Below, piece by piece: positions 44,792 to 53,477 of a DNA stretch of 64,000 nt. The stretch's first letter is position 1. Each line of letters begins with the position of its first letter. Both the position numbers and the translations under genes were made by a program. The notes under the pieces were generated by a model. It saw nothing but the letters and a program-made list of their open reading frames with translations, searched no databases and had not been told where the DNA came from. Source of the DNA: G963664115 sp965216035 (lineage in GTDB: Bacteria > Acidobacteriota > Terriglobia > 20CM-2-55-15); contig CBDCFM010000015.1 in NCBI GenBank assembly GCA_965216035.1, positions 62,001-126,000 on the forward strand, written 5' to 3'.

Positions 44792-45547
44792 ATGTTACAA
44801 GCTCACCACAGTGCCAACGAAACTTTTCTCAAGGCGCCCATACTTGACAGGATTTCTGGAGTCGTCCATGCGTTTTCCACTCGTGGCGAAGGGTCCCCTA
44901 GTCCTGCAACTGGCGGGGGCAACAATCGAGTGGAGGACGAGCGGGACGGTTTTATGGCCGCTCTGGGACTGGCTGGGTGGCCCGTCGGACGCCTGAGCCA
45001 GGTCCATTCCAACGTCACCCATCACGTTGCCGACGTTGATTTCGCGAATGCGGCCCCGGAAGGCGACGCGGCGTACACCGGTTTGACTGGAATCGCACTC
45101 GAAGTTCGCACCGCCGACTGCATACCTATTTTGTTTGCGGACAGCAGTGCTCGCGTTGTGGCGGTGGCGCATGCGGGATGGCGCGGTACATCCGAGGGCG
45201 TGGTTCGGAAGATCGTGGATTCCATCGTTTCGGATTTCGGCATATCGGCCACGGATCTCGCTGTGGCGATGGGCCCCCATATCGGGGTCTGTTGCATGGA
45301 AGTGGGGGAGGAAGTCTTCGACTGGTTTGCGGTCCCGGACATCTTTGAGCGAAAACCCGAATGGGCGAATCCCCACCTCAATCTGGCCGAGGCGAACCGG
45401 CGGCAACTGCTCGACGCCGGTGTGGGGTCCGATCTGATCCAGGCTTCGGCACTGTGTACCCGCTGTCGCCCTGACCTTTTTCACTCATACCGGCGTGACG
45501 GCGCCGGCGCGGGCAGGATGATTTCCATTATTGGTATCCAACCTTGA
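44792..45547 (+). CDS. pgeF: PgeF/YfiH-family laccase-domain protein
   Basis: About 251 residues from the ATG at 44792; an in-frame ATG at 44735 is also possible. The zinc-binding set is present: QVHSNVTHHV (His), VRTADCIPILF (Cys) and VAHAGWRGTSEG (His), then MGPHIGVCCMEVGEEV. The family is now known for purine nucleoside phosphorylase/adenosine deaminase activity and for peptidoglycan editing in some bacteria. It is divergent from acpS, and its TGA overlaps the pcm start. Confidence 0.9.
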   Translation: MLQAHHSANETFLKAPILDRISGVVHAFSTRGEGSPSPATGGGNNRVEDERDGFMAALGLAGWPVGRLSQVHSNVTHHVADVDFANAAPEGDAAYTGLTGIALEVRTADCIPILFADSSARVVAVAHAGWRGTSEGVVRKIVDSIVSDFGISATDLAVAMGPHIGVCCMEVGEEVFDWFAVPDIFERKPEWANPHLNLAEANRRQLLDAGVGSDLIQASALCTRCRPDLFHSYRRDGAGAGRMISIIGIQP

Positions 45548-46200
45548 ATAGGGATCGATTCGAAGGCGCCCGCGAACACATGGTCACGGCCCACCTCCAG
45601 GCGCGGAGCATCCGAGACGCTCAGGTGCTCGGGGCGATGAGCCGGGTTTCACGCCACGCCTTCCTGAGGGCCGAAGAAGTTGACGAGGCGTACGCCGACT
45701 CACCCTTACCGATCGGGGAAGACCAGACGATATCGCAACCTTATATCGTGGCGTTGATGACCGAGATGCTCGGTCTTCAGACGGAGTTTCGGGTACTTGA
45801 AATCGGGACCGGCTCGGGATATCAGGCGGCTGTGCTTGCTGAGATTGTTCGGGAGGTCTTCACTGTCGAAGTGAGGGCGGGCTTGCTCCAAAGGGCCCGT
45901 CAATGCCTGGACCGGCGGGGCTACTGTAACATTCAATTTCGCCATGGAAACGGTTGGGATGGCTGGCCCGAGTTTGCACCGTTCGACCGTATCATCGTCA
46001 CTGCTTGCGCCCGGCGAGTTCCACCGCAGCTGGTCGATCAGCTGTCCCCGGACGGCGTCATGATTCTTCCCATTGAGCGCGAACCAAGTGCACAGGTTCT
46101 CTGCACGGTAACCCGAACCGGAGTCTTGGGGATGGACATTCAAGACGGCATTCCGGTACGCTTTGTACCTATGATCTCGGAAGGGGAGTCCGAACAATGA
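45544..46200 (+). CDS. pcm: Protein-L-isoaspartate O-methyltransferase
   Basis: A 218-residue repair methyltransferase that rescues isoaspartyl-damaged proteins. ADSPLPIGEDQTISQPYIVALMTEML is the Pcm signature, here recorded by its key residues (LPIG..QTISQP); VLEIGTGSGYQAAVLAE is SAM motif I. The TTG start at 45544 overlaps the pgeF stop; an ATG at 45580 is an alternative that keeps the conserved region. The stop overlaps the start of the selenoprotein gene (ATGA), so the three genes are coupled. Confidence 0.93.
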   Translation: MNRDRFEGAREHMVTAHLQARSIRDAQVLGAMSRVSRHAFLRAEEVDEAYADSPLPIGEDQTISQPYIVALMTEMLGLQTEFRVLEIGTGSGYQAAVLAEIVREVFTVEVRAGLLQRARQCLDRRGYCNIQFRHGNGWDGWPEFAPFDRIIVTACARRVPPQLVDQLSPDGVMILPIEREPSAQVLCTVTRTGVLGMDIQDGIPVRFVPMISEGESEQ

Positions 46201-46715
46201 ATACAAGAATGACTCAATATTGGGTAATCGCCTGTCTTTTGGTGCTGGTGGCGATCCCGGGTGGGGCGCAGGATCGTGAAGCCCCGAATATTACCGGTAT
46301 GGCTGTGCAGGGGGTTTCCATCAACCTGGAGTACTTCGAAGGTGACAAGAATGTCCTGGTCGTGTTTTACAGGATGCACACCTGACCGTTCTGCCAAGCG
46401 CAGCTCGGAGAGTTGCAGACATATTACGAACAGATTCAAGAGCTCGATGCCGAACTCATCGCCCTAAGCTCAGATCCCCATCTGACGGCGCGACAGACCG
46501 TTCTGGAGTTGGGGTTGAAATTTCCCGTTCTGTCCGATTCCCTGCGGACATTCATCAATGCCTATGACGTGCTCCATCCGCAGGAAGGAATTGCCCGCCC
46601 ATCGGCCTTCATCATCGATCGTGAAGGCGATATCCGATGGCAGTTTGTGGGCATGGCCGCCTCGGAGCGGGCTCCGATGGGGATCATAATGAACGAACTG
46701 CGAGCGCTCCAATAG
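46197..46715 (+). CDS. Predicted selenoprotein: exported peroxiredoxin-like thiol oxidoreductase
   Basis: Read through one in-frame TGA (46383-46385), this is a 172-residue thioredoxin-fold protein. A signal peptide covers about residues 1-24 (ending GGAQ), so it is periplasmic. The catalytic region reads VVFYRMHT-U-PFCQAQLGEL: TGA falls at residue 63, where peroxiredoxin-like relatives have the reactive Cys of CxxC, and the resolving Cys66 is kept. The fold continues in the same frame after TGA (GLKFPVLSDS, ARPSAFIIDREGDIRW). A SECIS-like hairpin follows at 46400-46416. These facts favour selenocysteine over a nonsense mutation. It is coupled to pcm by ATGA overlap. Confidence 0.82.
46400..46416 (+). 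promoter_or_regulatory. Bacterial SECIS-like hairpin
   Basis: GCAGCTC (46400-46406) pairs with GAGTTGC (46410-46416), seven pairs including one G-U, around the loop GGA. The loop begins 21 bases after the TGA and has G in its first two positions, as bacterial SECIS elements require. It lies inside the coding frame. Confidence 0.7.
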
Positions 46716-46738
46716 CTCGCGATACGTCGCGGAGACCT

Positions 46739-46760
46739 GGGGACAGACCGACCTGTCCCC
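46739..46760. terminator. Palindrome between the selenoprotein gene and fdx
   Basis: GGGGACAG (46739-46746) and CTGTCCCC (46753-46760) form a perfect 8-bp stem with a 6-base loop, 23 bases past the stop. It could act as a terminator or be a REP-type repeat; similar GGGGACAG words occur at other gene ends in the window. Confidence 0.45.
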
Positions 46761-46868
46761 ATTCCCTCCAGGCCCCTTCACCGTGGACAGAGCGGTCCGT
46801 CCGCTCGACCGCGACCTCACCTCGTGAACAGACCTACCCCGTTCCTGCATGCTAAAATCGAATTCAAT

Positions 46869-47279
46869 ATGGGTGGTCGCAATCCTTATTTCGACGAGTT
46901 GGCGGCGGTTGAGGCCCCGACGCAAAAGTTCACCGTCACATTTCTGCCGATGAACCTGACCGTCGAGGTCGATCCGGATCGCCTGCCCTACGGCGATACC
47001 GGCCTGCCTGGCAGCATCCTTGACATCGCTCTCTCTCAGGGAATCGACCTGGACCATGCATGTGGAGGCGTTTGCGCATGTTCTACATGCCACTGTATTG
47101 TCCAGGAAGGCGGGGAGACGCTATCGGAAATGAGCGACGAGGAAGAAGACCAGCTCTCCTTTGCTCCCGGACTGACGCCCGACAGCCGGCTTGCGTGTCA
47201 GGGAGTCGCAAATGGCACCCGCAACCTTGTTGTTTATATTCCCGATTGGAACAGGAACGCCGCCCGCGAACCTCACTGA
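46869..47279 (+). CDS. fdx: 2Fe-2S ferredoxin (Isc/adrenodoxin type)
   Basis: About 136 residues from the ATG at 46869; 15 codons further upstream are open but unconserved. The cluster motif HACGGVCACSTCHCIV has the C-x5-C-x2-C ligand spacing of Isc ferredoxins, and RLACQ supplies the fourth Cys. SEEEDQL-like and PDSRLACQ segments are family-typical. It transfers electrons for Fe-S assembly or related reactions. Other isc genes are not adjacent. The N-terminal ~20 residues are an extra extension. Confidence 0.88.
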   Translation: MGGRNPYFDELAAVEAPTQKFTVTFLPMNLTVEVDPDRLPYGDTGLPGSILDIALSQGIDLDHACGGVCACSTCHCIVQEGGETLSEMSDEEEDQLSFAPGLTPDSRLACQGVANGTRNLVVYIPDWNRNAAREPH

Positions 47280-47562
47280 GTCAATGGAATAGGCCGTTAT
47301 CAAGCTGAATTCTCTTTTCGCTTTGCTTGATCTCCGCATCTCATCCGTATCTCAAACTCGGTTCCACATCTCAAACTCCGTTCCACCGGGTCCCTTACGA
47401 AACCCTGCGCCCTTTCGCGCCGATCTGATTTCGTATCATTGAGATAGCTTAAGGCACGTGCCGAAGTAGATTGTCGAGAGACGGACATTCGACAATGTCC
47501 ACCCATTTTCGCCAGATTTTTGTTGACTGGTTACGGTCAGTGACCTAAAACTATTGGCCATC

Positions 47563-48549
47563 ATGACAAAAATGGATTTTCAGGTGGTGGTGGCGCTTGT
47601 GTGCTTGTTGTCGGGGGGTGTATCTCTAGGTCAGACCCCGGAGGAACGAAGCCCGCAAGTTGCGGATGAAGTAGAGCAAGGCACAGAGTTTCAGCTTGCG
47701 GTCGAAGTGGAGTTGGTCAATGTGGTAGCGACCGTCCTGGATGGTCAAGGCCGTTACGTCGACGGTTTGACCGCCGCTGATTTCATGGTCTTCGAGGACG
47801 GGGTCGAGCAGGAAGTCTCGTTCTTTTCCCACGATCGGCAGGTACCGGTAAGCATGGGGATTCTCGTAGATACCAGCGGCAGCATGCGGCACAAGTTGCA
47901 GCAGTCTTTACAGGTTGCGCGGGAACTCGCCATGGCCCTGTCTCCGGAGGACGAAGTCTTTGTAATCTCCTTCTCAAACAATAGCAAGGTGCTGACCGAG
48001 TTCACGGCGATCGGACCGGACCTGCCCCAGGTATTCAGAGGTTTGCGTTCCGGCGGTGAAACGGCAGCCTTCGATGCAATTGCCTTGGCGTTAGAAATGA
48101 TGGACTCGTCCGCGCAACACGACAAGAAGATCTTGCTGTTGATTACCGACGGTTTCGATACTCGCAGCAAGCTCCGGTCTGAAGACATCGACGAGCTTCT
48201 GAAGCGCAATCAGGTTCTGGTATATGCGATTGGGATTGATGACGATGACAGTGATCCCGAGGTGATGCGCCGGACCCGTTATCACGTGTATCACTACATG
48301 CTGGCGCTGCTTACCGATGTCACCGGTGGTCGAGCGTTCCGTCTCTTTACGGGACGACGCTACGCGTTGAGGAGCCTGGCCGAGATCCTGATCGAGGAGT
48401 TACACCAGCAGTACACGCTGAGCTATTACCCCAGAGGTTTAGCCAACGAGAACTGGCGGGACATACAGGTGGATCTGGACCGTACCGACGCGACTGTACG
48501 CCATCGCGGTGGTTACTACATGTCGCTTTCTTCCCGCGGAGACGAGTAA
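47563..48549 (+). CDS. Secreted VWFA-related protein (Acidobacteriota type)
   Basis: About 328 residues from the ATG at 47563. A signal peptide (ending near VSLGQ) precedes a domain reading VNVVATVLDGQGRYVDGLTA and FMVFEDGVEQEVSFF, the opening of the VWFA-related domain that is abundant in Acidobacteriota. The von Willebrand A fold follows, with its metal-binding DTSGS motif intact, FDAIALAL and TDGFDTRSK. The C-terminus (YTLSYYP, RGGYY) is typical. Function is unknown; such proteins are thought to mediate extracellular or surface interactions. It is the main taxonomic hint in the window. Confidence 0.85.
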   Translation: MTKMDFQVVVALVCLLSGGVSLGQTPEERSPQVADEVEQGTEFQLAVEVELVNVVATVLDGQGRYVDGLTAADFMVFEDGVEQEVSFFSHDRQVPVSMGILVDTSGSMRHKLQQSLQVARELAMALSPEDEVFVISFSNNSKVLTEFTAIGPDLPQVFRGLRSGGETAAFDAIALALEMMDSSAQHDKKILLLITDGFDTRSKLRSEDIDELLKRNQVLVYAIGIDDDDSDPEVMRRTRYHVYHYMLALLTDVTGGRAFRLFTGRRYALRSLAEILIEELHQQYTLSYYPRGLANENWRDIQVDLDRTDATVRHRGGYYMSLSSRGDE

Positions 48550-48659
48550 AGCGGTTACAACTGATAGTTGACAAGCTTGCGCGGACTTAAGCCTGCCGAG
48601 AGCAGTTCAAAGACGAGTAAGCCTTGCGTCCGGTGCGCCTCTCCGTTGGTACTTCCCGG

Positions 48660-50063
48660 CTACACCGGTACAAGGGGTTTCTGGTCCAACCCTATTCTCT
48701 TGATCTTCTCGATCAGAGTCGTCCGCTTGAGGTTCAATAGTTGGGCAGCGAGTTTCTTGTTGCCACCGGTCTTGCGCAGGCTCTGGAGAATCAGGTCCCG
48801 TTCCATCCCGGAAACAATATTTTGGAAATTGATGCCTTCGTCCGGGATTTCAATGACTGGTGGGAGATGGGCATCGGAGCGGCTCAGGATTTCTACTGGC
48901 AGATCTTCGCCAACGATGGTCGTCCGCGTACTGGTCAGGGCCACCATCCGTTCGATGATGTTCTCCAACTGCCGGATGTTGCCAGGCCAATCATAGTTCA
49001 TCAGTGCTTTAACGACTTCCGGGGCCACCGTCTTCGATTCGAGGCTGTGCGTTACGGTAAACTGGTGTACGAACCGCTGTATAAGGAGCGGGATGTCTTC
49101 CCGTCGATCCCGCAAGGGAGGTAGACTCACCGGAATAACGTTCAAGCGGTAGTAGAGGTCTTTTCTGAACGCGCCTTTACGGACCATTTCCTCAAGATTG
49201 GTACTGGTAGCCGTGACGATCCGAACATCAATCTTCACCGTCGAGTTGCCACCGACCCGCTCGAATTCGCGTTCCTGAAGCACGCGCAGCAGCTTGACCT
49301 GCAATGTTTGGGGCATGTTGCCGATTTCGTCCAGGAACAGAGTTCCGCCATTTGCCTGTTCAAACCGGCCGACCCGAGTCTGAATAGCCCCGGTAAAGGC
49401 GCCTTTAACATGGCCAAATAACTCCGATTCCAATAAGTTCTCGGGAATGGCGCCGCAGTTGATGCTGACTAGTTTCTGAGTCCGACGGGGGCTATTGAAG
49501 TGAATTGCCTTCGCTATGAGTTCTTTCCCGGTTCCTGTTTCACCCTGTATGAGAACGGTCGTATTCAGCGCGGCAACGGTACCGACCAGTTCAAAAATCT
49601 CCTTCATCGATCGCCCGGTGCCGACCATACTATCGACGGAATATCGGCTTTCGAGCTGCGTGCGGAGATACTGATTCTCGAAACGTAGATTCCTCTGATT
49701 GAGGCCCTTGCGGACCCGAAGCGGTAGTTCGATCAGCTTGAACGGTTTGGTCAAGTAGTCGTACGCACCTTTTTGGATCGCCTCGACGGCCGTATTGATC
49801 GAAGCATGACCGGTAATTACGATGCCCACTGTCTCGGGGTATTTGGCGAGCGTCTCTTCGAGAAGGTCCACGCCGTTCTTGCCCGGCAGCATCAGGTCGG
49901 TGACCAAAACGTCATAGGGCGTCTGGGACAGCTTCTCCGACGCCTCTTCGGCCGACCCCGCGGAGTCAACCTCAAATGCGTCGTGTGTCAATATATCGAC
50001 GATGGCTCGTCGAAGCTCCGCTTCGTCATCCACCACAAGTATCTGATTCTTCGATACTTCCAT
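48660..50063 (-). CDS. NtrC-family sigma-54 response regulator
   Basis: About 467 residues from the ATG at 50063. A receiver domain with phospho-acceptor Asp56 (DVLVTDLMLP) is followed by an AAA+ domain with Walker A GETGTGKE, the sigma-54 contact loop GAFTGA and Walker B GGTLFLDEIGNMP. A Fis-type HTH ends the protein (LRKTGGNKKLAAQLLNLKRTTL). It activates sigma-54 promoters when phosphorylated. No kinase is adjacent; a receiver-only gene starts divergently 90 bases away. It may control the flagellar operon or pili, which cannot be told from sequence. Confidence 0.9.
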   Translation of the reverse strand: MEVSKNQILVVDDEAELRRAIVDILTHDAFEVDSAGSAEEASEKLSQTPYDVLVTDLMLPGKNGVDLLEETLAKYPETVGIVITGHASINTAVEAIQKGAYDYLTKPFKLIELPLRVRKGLNQRNLRFENQYLRTQLESRYSVDSMVGTGRSMKEIFELVGTVAALNTTVLIQGETGTGKELIAKAIHFNSPRRTQKLVSINCGAIPENLLESELFGHVKGAFTGAIQTRVGRFEQANGGTLFLDEIGNMPQTLQVKLLRVLQEREFERVGGNSTVKIDVRIVTATSTNLEEMVRKGAFRKDLYYRLNVIPVSLPPLRDRREDIPLLIQRFVHQFTVTHSLESKTVAPEVVKALMNYDWPGNIRQLENIIERMVALTSTRTTIVGEDLPVEILSRSDAHLPPVIEIPDEGINFQNIVSGMERDLILQSLRKTGGNKKLAAQLLNLKRTTLIEKIKRIGLDQKPLVPV

Positions 50064-50153
50064 ATCGGCAACGCCTCCAGCGTCAAAATATTGTCTTATA
50101 ATAAGTGCTTCCACACTAATATTTCAACTCGAAATGCCGAAATAGAGATATGT

Positions 50154-50711
50154 ATGCATTCCGATAATGAATTCTCCGTTGCCAATATCCGCATGATGAT
50201 CGTCGATGACGATAGCGACCTCCGCATGATTCTGGACGACTATTTCGAAAAGCGGGGCTTCAACGTTGTTTCGCTTCGCTCTGGCGCCGATGCAGTTAAG
50301 ATGCTGTCTTCGGAAAACACCCCGTTCGACATCGTTCTTACCGATCTCATGATGCCGGGGGTTGATGGCATGGATGTATTGATGGCCGCACGGGGTCACA
50401 ATCCCCTCGTCCACGTTGTCGTCATGACGGGTTATTCATCCTTGAAAACCGCAATCGAGTCTATTCGCTGCGGTGCTTTCGACTACCTTGCCAAACCGTT
50501 CGAGCTCCTCGAGATTGAGATTGTCGTGAATCGAATTATTGAGCATCAACGCCTCGCCGCCGAAAATCAGAGGTTAACCCGAAGACTGTCCCTGCTGTCA
50601 GAAGAGACTCGCTCCGTCGATTCGCGGCTGAATACCATCGAGTCTCTATTGAGCAGTCTGGTTGCCAATCTTGACAAGGGCGACAACACGTTGACACCGC
50701 TAGACATTTGA
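50154..50711 (+). CDS. Receiver-domain protein with C-terminal coiled coil
   Basis: A 185-residue response regulator without a DNA-binding output. The receiver domain has acidic residues DDDSD near 18-22, phospho-acceptor Asp64 (DIVLTDLMMPGVDG), and the Thr and Lys of MTGYSS and YLAKPFELLE. Residues about 125-185 are a coiled coil (AAENQRLTRRLSLLSEETR). The ATG at 50154 was chosen because the receiver domain starts shortly after it; an open frame extends upstream into antisense territory. It likely works by protein contact in the flagellar or NtrC-type circuit on either side. Confidence 0.8.
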   Translation: MHSDNEFSVANIRMMIVDDDSDLRMILDDYFEKRGFNVVSLRSGADAVKMLSSENTPFDIVLTDLMMPGVDGMDVLMAARGHNPLVHVVVMTGYSSLKTAIESIRCGAFDYLAKPFELLEIEIVVNRIIEHQRLAAENQRLTRRLSLLSEETRSVDSRLNTIESLLSSLVANLDKGDNTLTPLDI

Positions 50712-50741
50712 CACACTGTCGGCTTTTTGGTTTGTCAATGC

Positions 50742-50783
50742 GACGTCAAATCCCCTCCGATTTCATGTCAACACTCTGACGTC
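50742..50783. promoter_or_regulatory. Possible activator-binding palindrome upstream of flrB-like gene
   Basis: GACGTCA (50742-50748) and TGACGTC (50777-50783) are inverted copies about 35 bp apart, 120-160 bases upstream of the sigma-54-type promoter. That is the usual distance of an enhancer site. Confidence 0.4.
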
Positions 50784-50903
50784 GGAGCTTTCCTGACCCC
50801 GAAAACGACATTGCCCACCGCTAGGAAAAATCTGCAGCCAAGCGTCTGAACTGATTACGCGAGGGGCAGTATCGGATCTCCACTTCCCGAACCAAACCGG
50901 GTA

Positions 50904-50920
50904 TTGGCACGCAAGCTGCA
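50904..50920 (+). promoter_or_regulatory. Sigma-54-type promoter of the flagellar operon
   Basis: TTGGCACGCAAGCTGCA fits TGGCACG-N4-TTGCA with exact GG-N10-GC spacing. The expected start point (about 12 bases after GC, near 50931) is almost at the ATG at 50933, so the message may be nearly leaderless. Confidence 0.7.
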
Positions 50921-50932
50921 TGATTCGACCGC

Positions 50933-51793
50933 ATGACGAACTTAGAGCGTCGAGCGTCTGATGAGCAACTGAGAGGCTTCGAGAGCCTGATATCAAAGTT
51001 CCAAGTGACCTCTGAGTCTCTAGAGTGGTCCTATCGCCAACTTCAAGATCGTGTCCGCGAACTGTCTTCCGAGTTGGAACAGGAGCGCGAGCAACGAATC
51101 CAGCTTGAACGTCTGGCCGCGATGGGCGAGATGGCCATGGAACTGGCCCACGAGATCCGGAATCCCCTCGGCAGCATCGAGCTCTATGCCTCGATGATCG
51201 ATGGCCCGTACGCCGACCAGATCGTTCGTAGCGTCCGGCTGCTGAACCACTCGGTGACGAACATTCTCGAGTTCGGGCAGCCGATTCACCCCCTGTTCGA
51301 AAAGTTTTCGCTGGAAGAGTTGCTGGAAGGCGTGCAGATTTTTCTGGGTCCGATTGCTGCACAGAAGGACATTCGAATTTTCTATACGGTATCGGACGGA
51401 TGTAGGGTCGTGGGTGATTACGGGCTCCTCAATCGGATGCTGCTGAATCTGGTGCTCAACGCATTGCGCGAAATTTCGACTGGCGGGACCGTGCAACTGA
51501 TCGGTGAAACGCTCGAAGATGAAATTCGGTTGATCGTCGAAGATGACGGGCCGGGTATTGGGGCCGAAACCGTATCGAGGATCTTCGATCCAATGTTCTC
51601 CACAAGCAAATATGGTTGCGGCTTGGGGCTTCCCATCGTGAAGCGGATTGTTGAGAGTCATCGCGGACGGATTTCCGTTGAGTCGTCTGAGGCCGGGACC
51701 CGCTTCGAGATACGACTGGAAAATGTTTCATCCAAGCTTGACCCGACGGATTCGAAGCCTGGAGTCTTCGCGCAGGCAGGAGGTCGAGGGTGA
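50933..51793 (+). CDS. flrB: Flagellar sensor kinase, FlrB/FleS-like
   Basis: A 286-residue cytoplasmic histidine kinase without a receptor domain. A coiled coil (residues 30-60) leads to the HisKA motif AHEIRNPLGSIELYASM with His73, as in FlrB/FleS. The HATPase domain carries LNALREIS, VEDDGPGIG and GCGLGLPIVKRIVE. It overlaps flrC by 4 bases and lies at the head of flgBC-fliEFGHI, so it most likely phosphorylates FlrC to drive sigma-54-dependent hook-basal-body genes. The ATG lies right at the predicted transcription start; a later start cannot be excluded. Confidence 0.85.
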   Translation: MTNLERRASDEQLRGFESLISKFQVTSESLEWSYRQLQDRVRELSSELEQEREQRIQLERLAAMGEMAMELAHEIRNPLGSIELYASMIDGPYADQIVRSVRLLNHSVTNILEFGQPIHPLFEKFSLEELLEGVQIFLGPIAAQKDIRIFYTVSDGCRVVGDYGLLNRMLLNLVLNALREISTGGTVQLIGETLEDEIRLIVEDDGPGIGAETVSRIFDPMFSTSKYGCGLGLPIVKRIVESHRGRISVESSEAGTRFEIRLENVSSKLDPTDSKPGVFAQAGGRG

Positions 51794-53097
51794 GCCTGTT
51801 GTTAGTCGTCGATGATGACGTTCAGATGCTATCTGCGTTGGCGGCGGCGCTGACGAGTCGAGGTCATCAGGTGGAAACGGCTTCGAATGGAATCGATGCC
51901 GTTTCAAAACTTAACACGCTCAGGCCCCGCGCGATAATCACCGACCTTCGCATGCCGGCGATGGACGGCCTTGAGTTGTTGGAGCATGTCCGCCGGAGGG
52001 AGCCCGACTTACCGGTCATCTTGCTTTCCGCGTACGGAACAGTACCCACCGCGGTTCAAGCTATCCGCGATGGGGCTAACGACTTTCTGGTGAAACCGTT
52101 TTCACAAGAGGCGCTGGACGCCGTTCTTGAAAGGCTGCCCAAGGAGGCAACCGCTCGTGGGGCAATCGCAACGAATGAGATCGTGACCGAAAATCCGGCA
52201 ATGCGGACACTGCTCGAACAGGCAGCCCACGCAGCCCGCGCTAACGCCACCGTCCTCGTCCAGGCAGAGAGTGGCACCGGCAAAGAACTTCTGGCCCGGT
52301 GGGTTCACGAAAGCAGCCCCCGGAGCAAGGGTCCGTTCGTCGCTGTCAATTGCGCTGCATTACCCGAGAGCCTGCTGGAGTCGGAACTGTTCGGTTACGA
52401 AAAGGGCGCTTTTACAGGGGCGAACGCGTTCAAGCCCGGCAAGTTTGAGCTGGCACAGAACGGGACAATTCTGCTCGATGAAATTGGAGAGATGGCCCCG
52501 CTGCTGCAGGCCAAGTTGCTGCGCGTTCTGCAGGAGCAGGAAGTCGACCGTGTTGGTGGCAGGAAGCCTATTCCTATCAACATTCGAGTTATTGCGACGA
52601 CCAACAAGGACCTGAAAAAACTGATCAGCCGAGGCCGGTTCCGTGAGGATCTATTCTTCCGGCTCAATGTCGTGCCGCTTCGCATCCCTCCTTTGAGGGA
52701 ACGTAAGGACGACATCCCGATCCTGACCCGGCACTTCGCCAACAAGTATGGTGCCAGCGACAACATCGAGGTAGGGGACGAAGCGTTGCGGCTTCTTGGC
52801 ACTTATGGTTGGCCTGGAAACGTTCGAGAACTGCAAAACGTGATTCACCGTGCTTTTGCCCTGCGCGGGAGGCTCAAGATCACGCCCGCCGACCTGTTCG
52901 ATCACAGAGTGGAATCTGCGGACAACCTGGACCTCCAGGCTGGTTACTCAGTCAGTGAAATGGAGCGAAAATTAATCCTGGCGACGCTCGAAGAGACCAA
53001 CGGGAACCGGACACACGCCGCTAAGATGCTGGGGATATCGTTAAGAACTTTACGCAACAAGTTGCGAGATTATCGAGTAGAGGAGGTGACAGCGTGA
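51790..53097 (+). CDS. flrC: Flagellar sigma-54 activator, FlrC/FleR-like
   Basis: A 435-residue NtrC-type regulator. Receiver domain with Asp52 (IITDLRMPAMDG); AAA+ domain with Walker A ESGTGKE, GAFTGANAF and Walker B GTILLDEIGEM; C-terminal Fis HTH (EETNGNRTHAAKMLGISLRTL). The overlap with flrB and with flgB places it in the operon that it probably controls. In related systems FlrC activates the middle-class flagellar promoters. Start GTG overlaps the kinase stop. Confidence 0.88.
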   Translation: MSLLLVVDDDVQMLSALAAALTSRGHQVETASNGIDAVSKLNTLRPRAIITDLRMPAMDGLELLEHVRRREPDLPVILLSAYGTVPTAVQAIRDGANDFLVKPFSQEALDAVLERLPKEATARGAIATNEIVTENPAMRTLLEQAAHAARANATVLVQAESGTGKELLARWVHESSPRSKGPFVAVNCAALPESLLESELFGYEKGAFTGANAFKPGKFELAQNGTILLDEIGEMAPLLQAKLLRVLQEQEVDRVGGRKPIPINIRVIATTNKDLKKLISRGRFREDLFFRLNVVPLRIPPLRERKDDIPILTRHFANKYGASDNIEVGDEALRLLGTYGWPGNVRELQNVIHRAFALRGRLKITPADLFDHRVESADNLDLQAGYSVSEMERKLILATLEETNGNRTHAAKMLGISLRTLRNKLRDYRVEEVTA

Positions 53098-53477
53098 CCA
53101 CGATTGACAGCAGCCTTTTGACGTTCATCGAAAGCCAGCTGCACGTCGCGACTCGAAGACAGGAGACGCTCACGGCCAATATCGCTAATTCCGATACTCC
53201 GGGTTACATCGCTCAGGACGTCAGCTTCAGCGAAAAAATGCAGATGCTCAACACCACTACCACGTCCCCGATCCATATCACGTCGCCTGGAAGTGACAGC
53301 CAGACGCGGACGTTCGACGTCGGAACCGATGTCAAGCCGAATGGCAACAGCGTCGATCTGGACCGGGAACTGACCGAAGTCACAACTAACGGTCTGGAGT
53401 TCATCACTTTGATGCAGTACCTCCAGCACAAATTCCGGACGCTGCGATCCAGCATTAGCGAAGGAGGGAACGGATGA
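53094..53477 (+). CDS. flgB: Flagellar proximal rod protein FlgB
   Basis: A 127-residue rod protein. TANIANSDTPGYIAQDVSF is the N-terminal rod/hook signature, and the C-terminal helix (NGLEFITLMQYLQHKFRTL) matches FlgB. It forms the proximal rod in the periplasm. Overlaps flrC and flgC by 4 bases each. Confidence 0.93.
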   Translation: MTTIDSSLLTFIESQLHVATRRQETLTANIANSDTPGYIAQDVSFSEKMQMLNTTTTSPIHITSPGSDSQTRTFDVGTDVKPNGNSVDLDRELTEVTTNGLEFITLMQYLQHKFRTLRSSISEGGNG

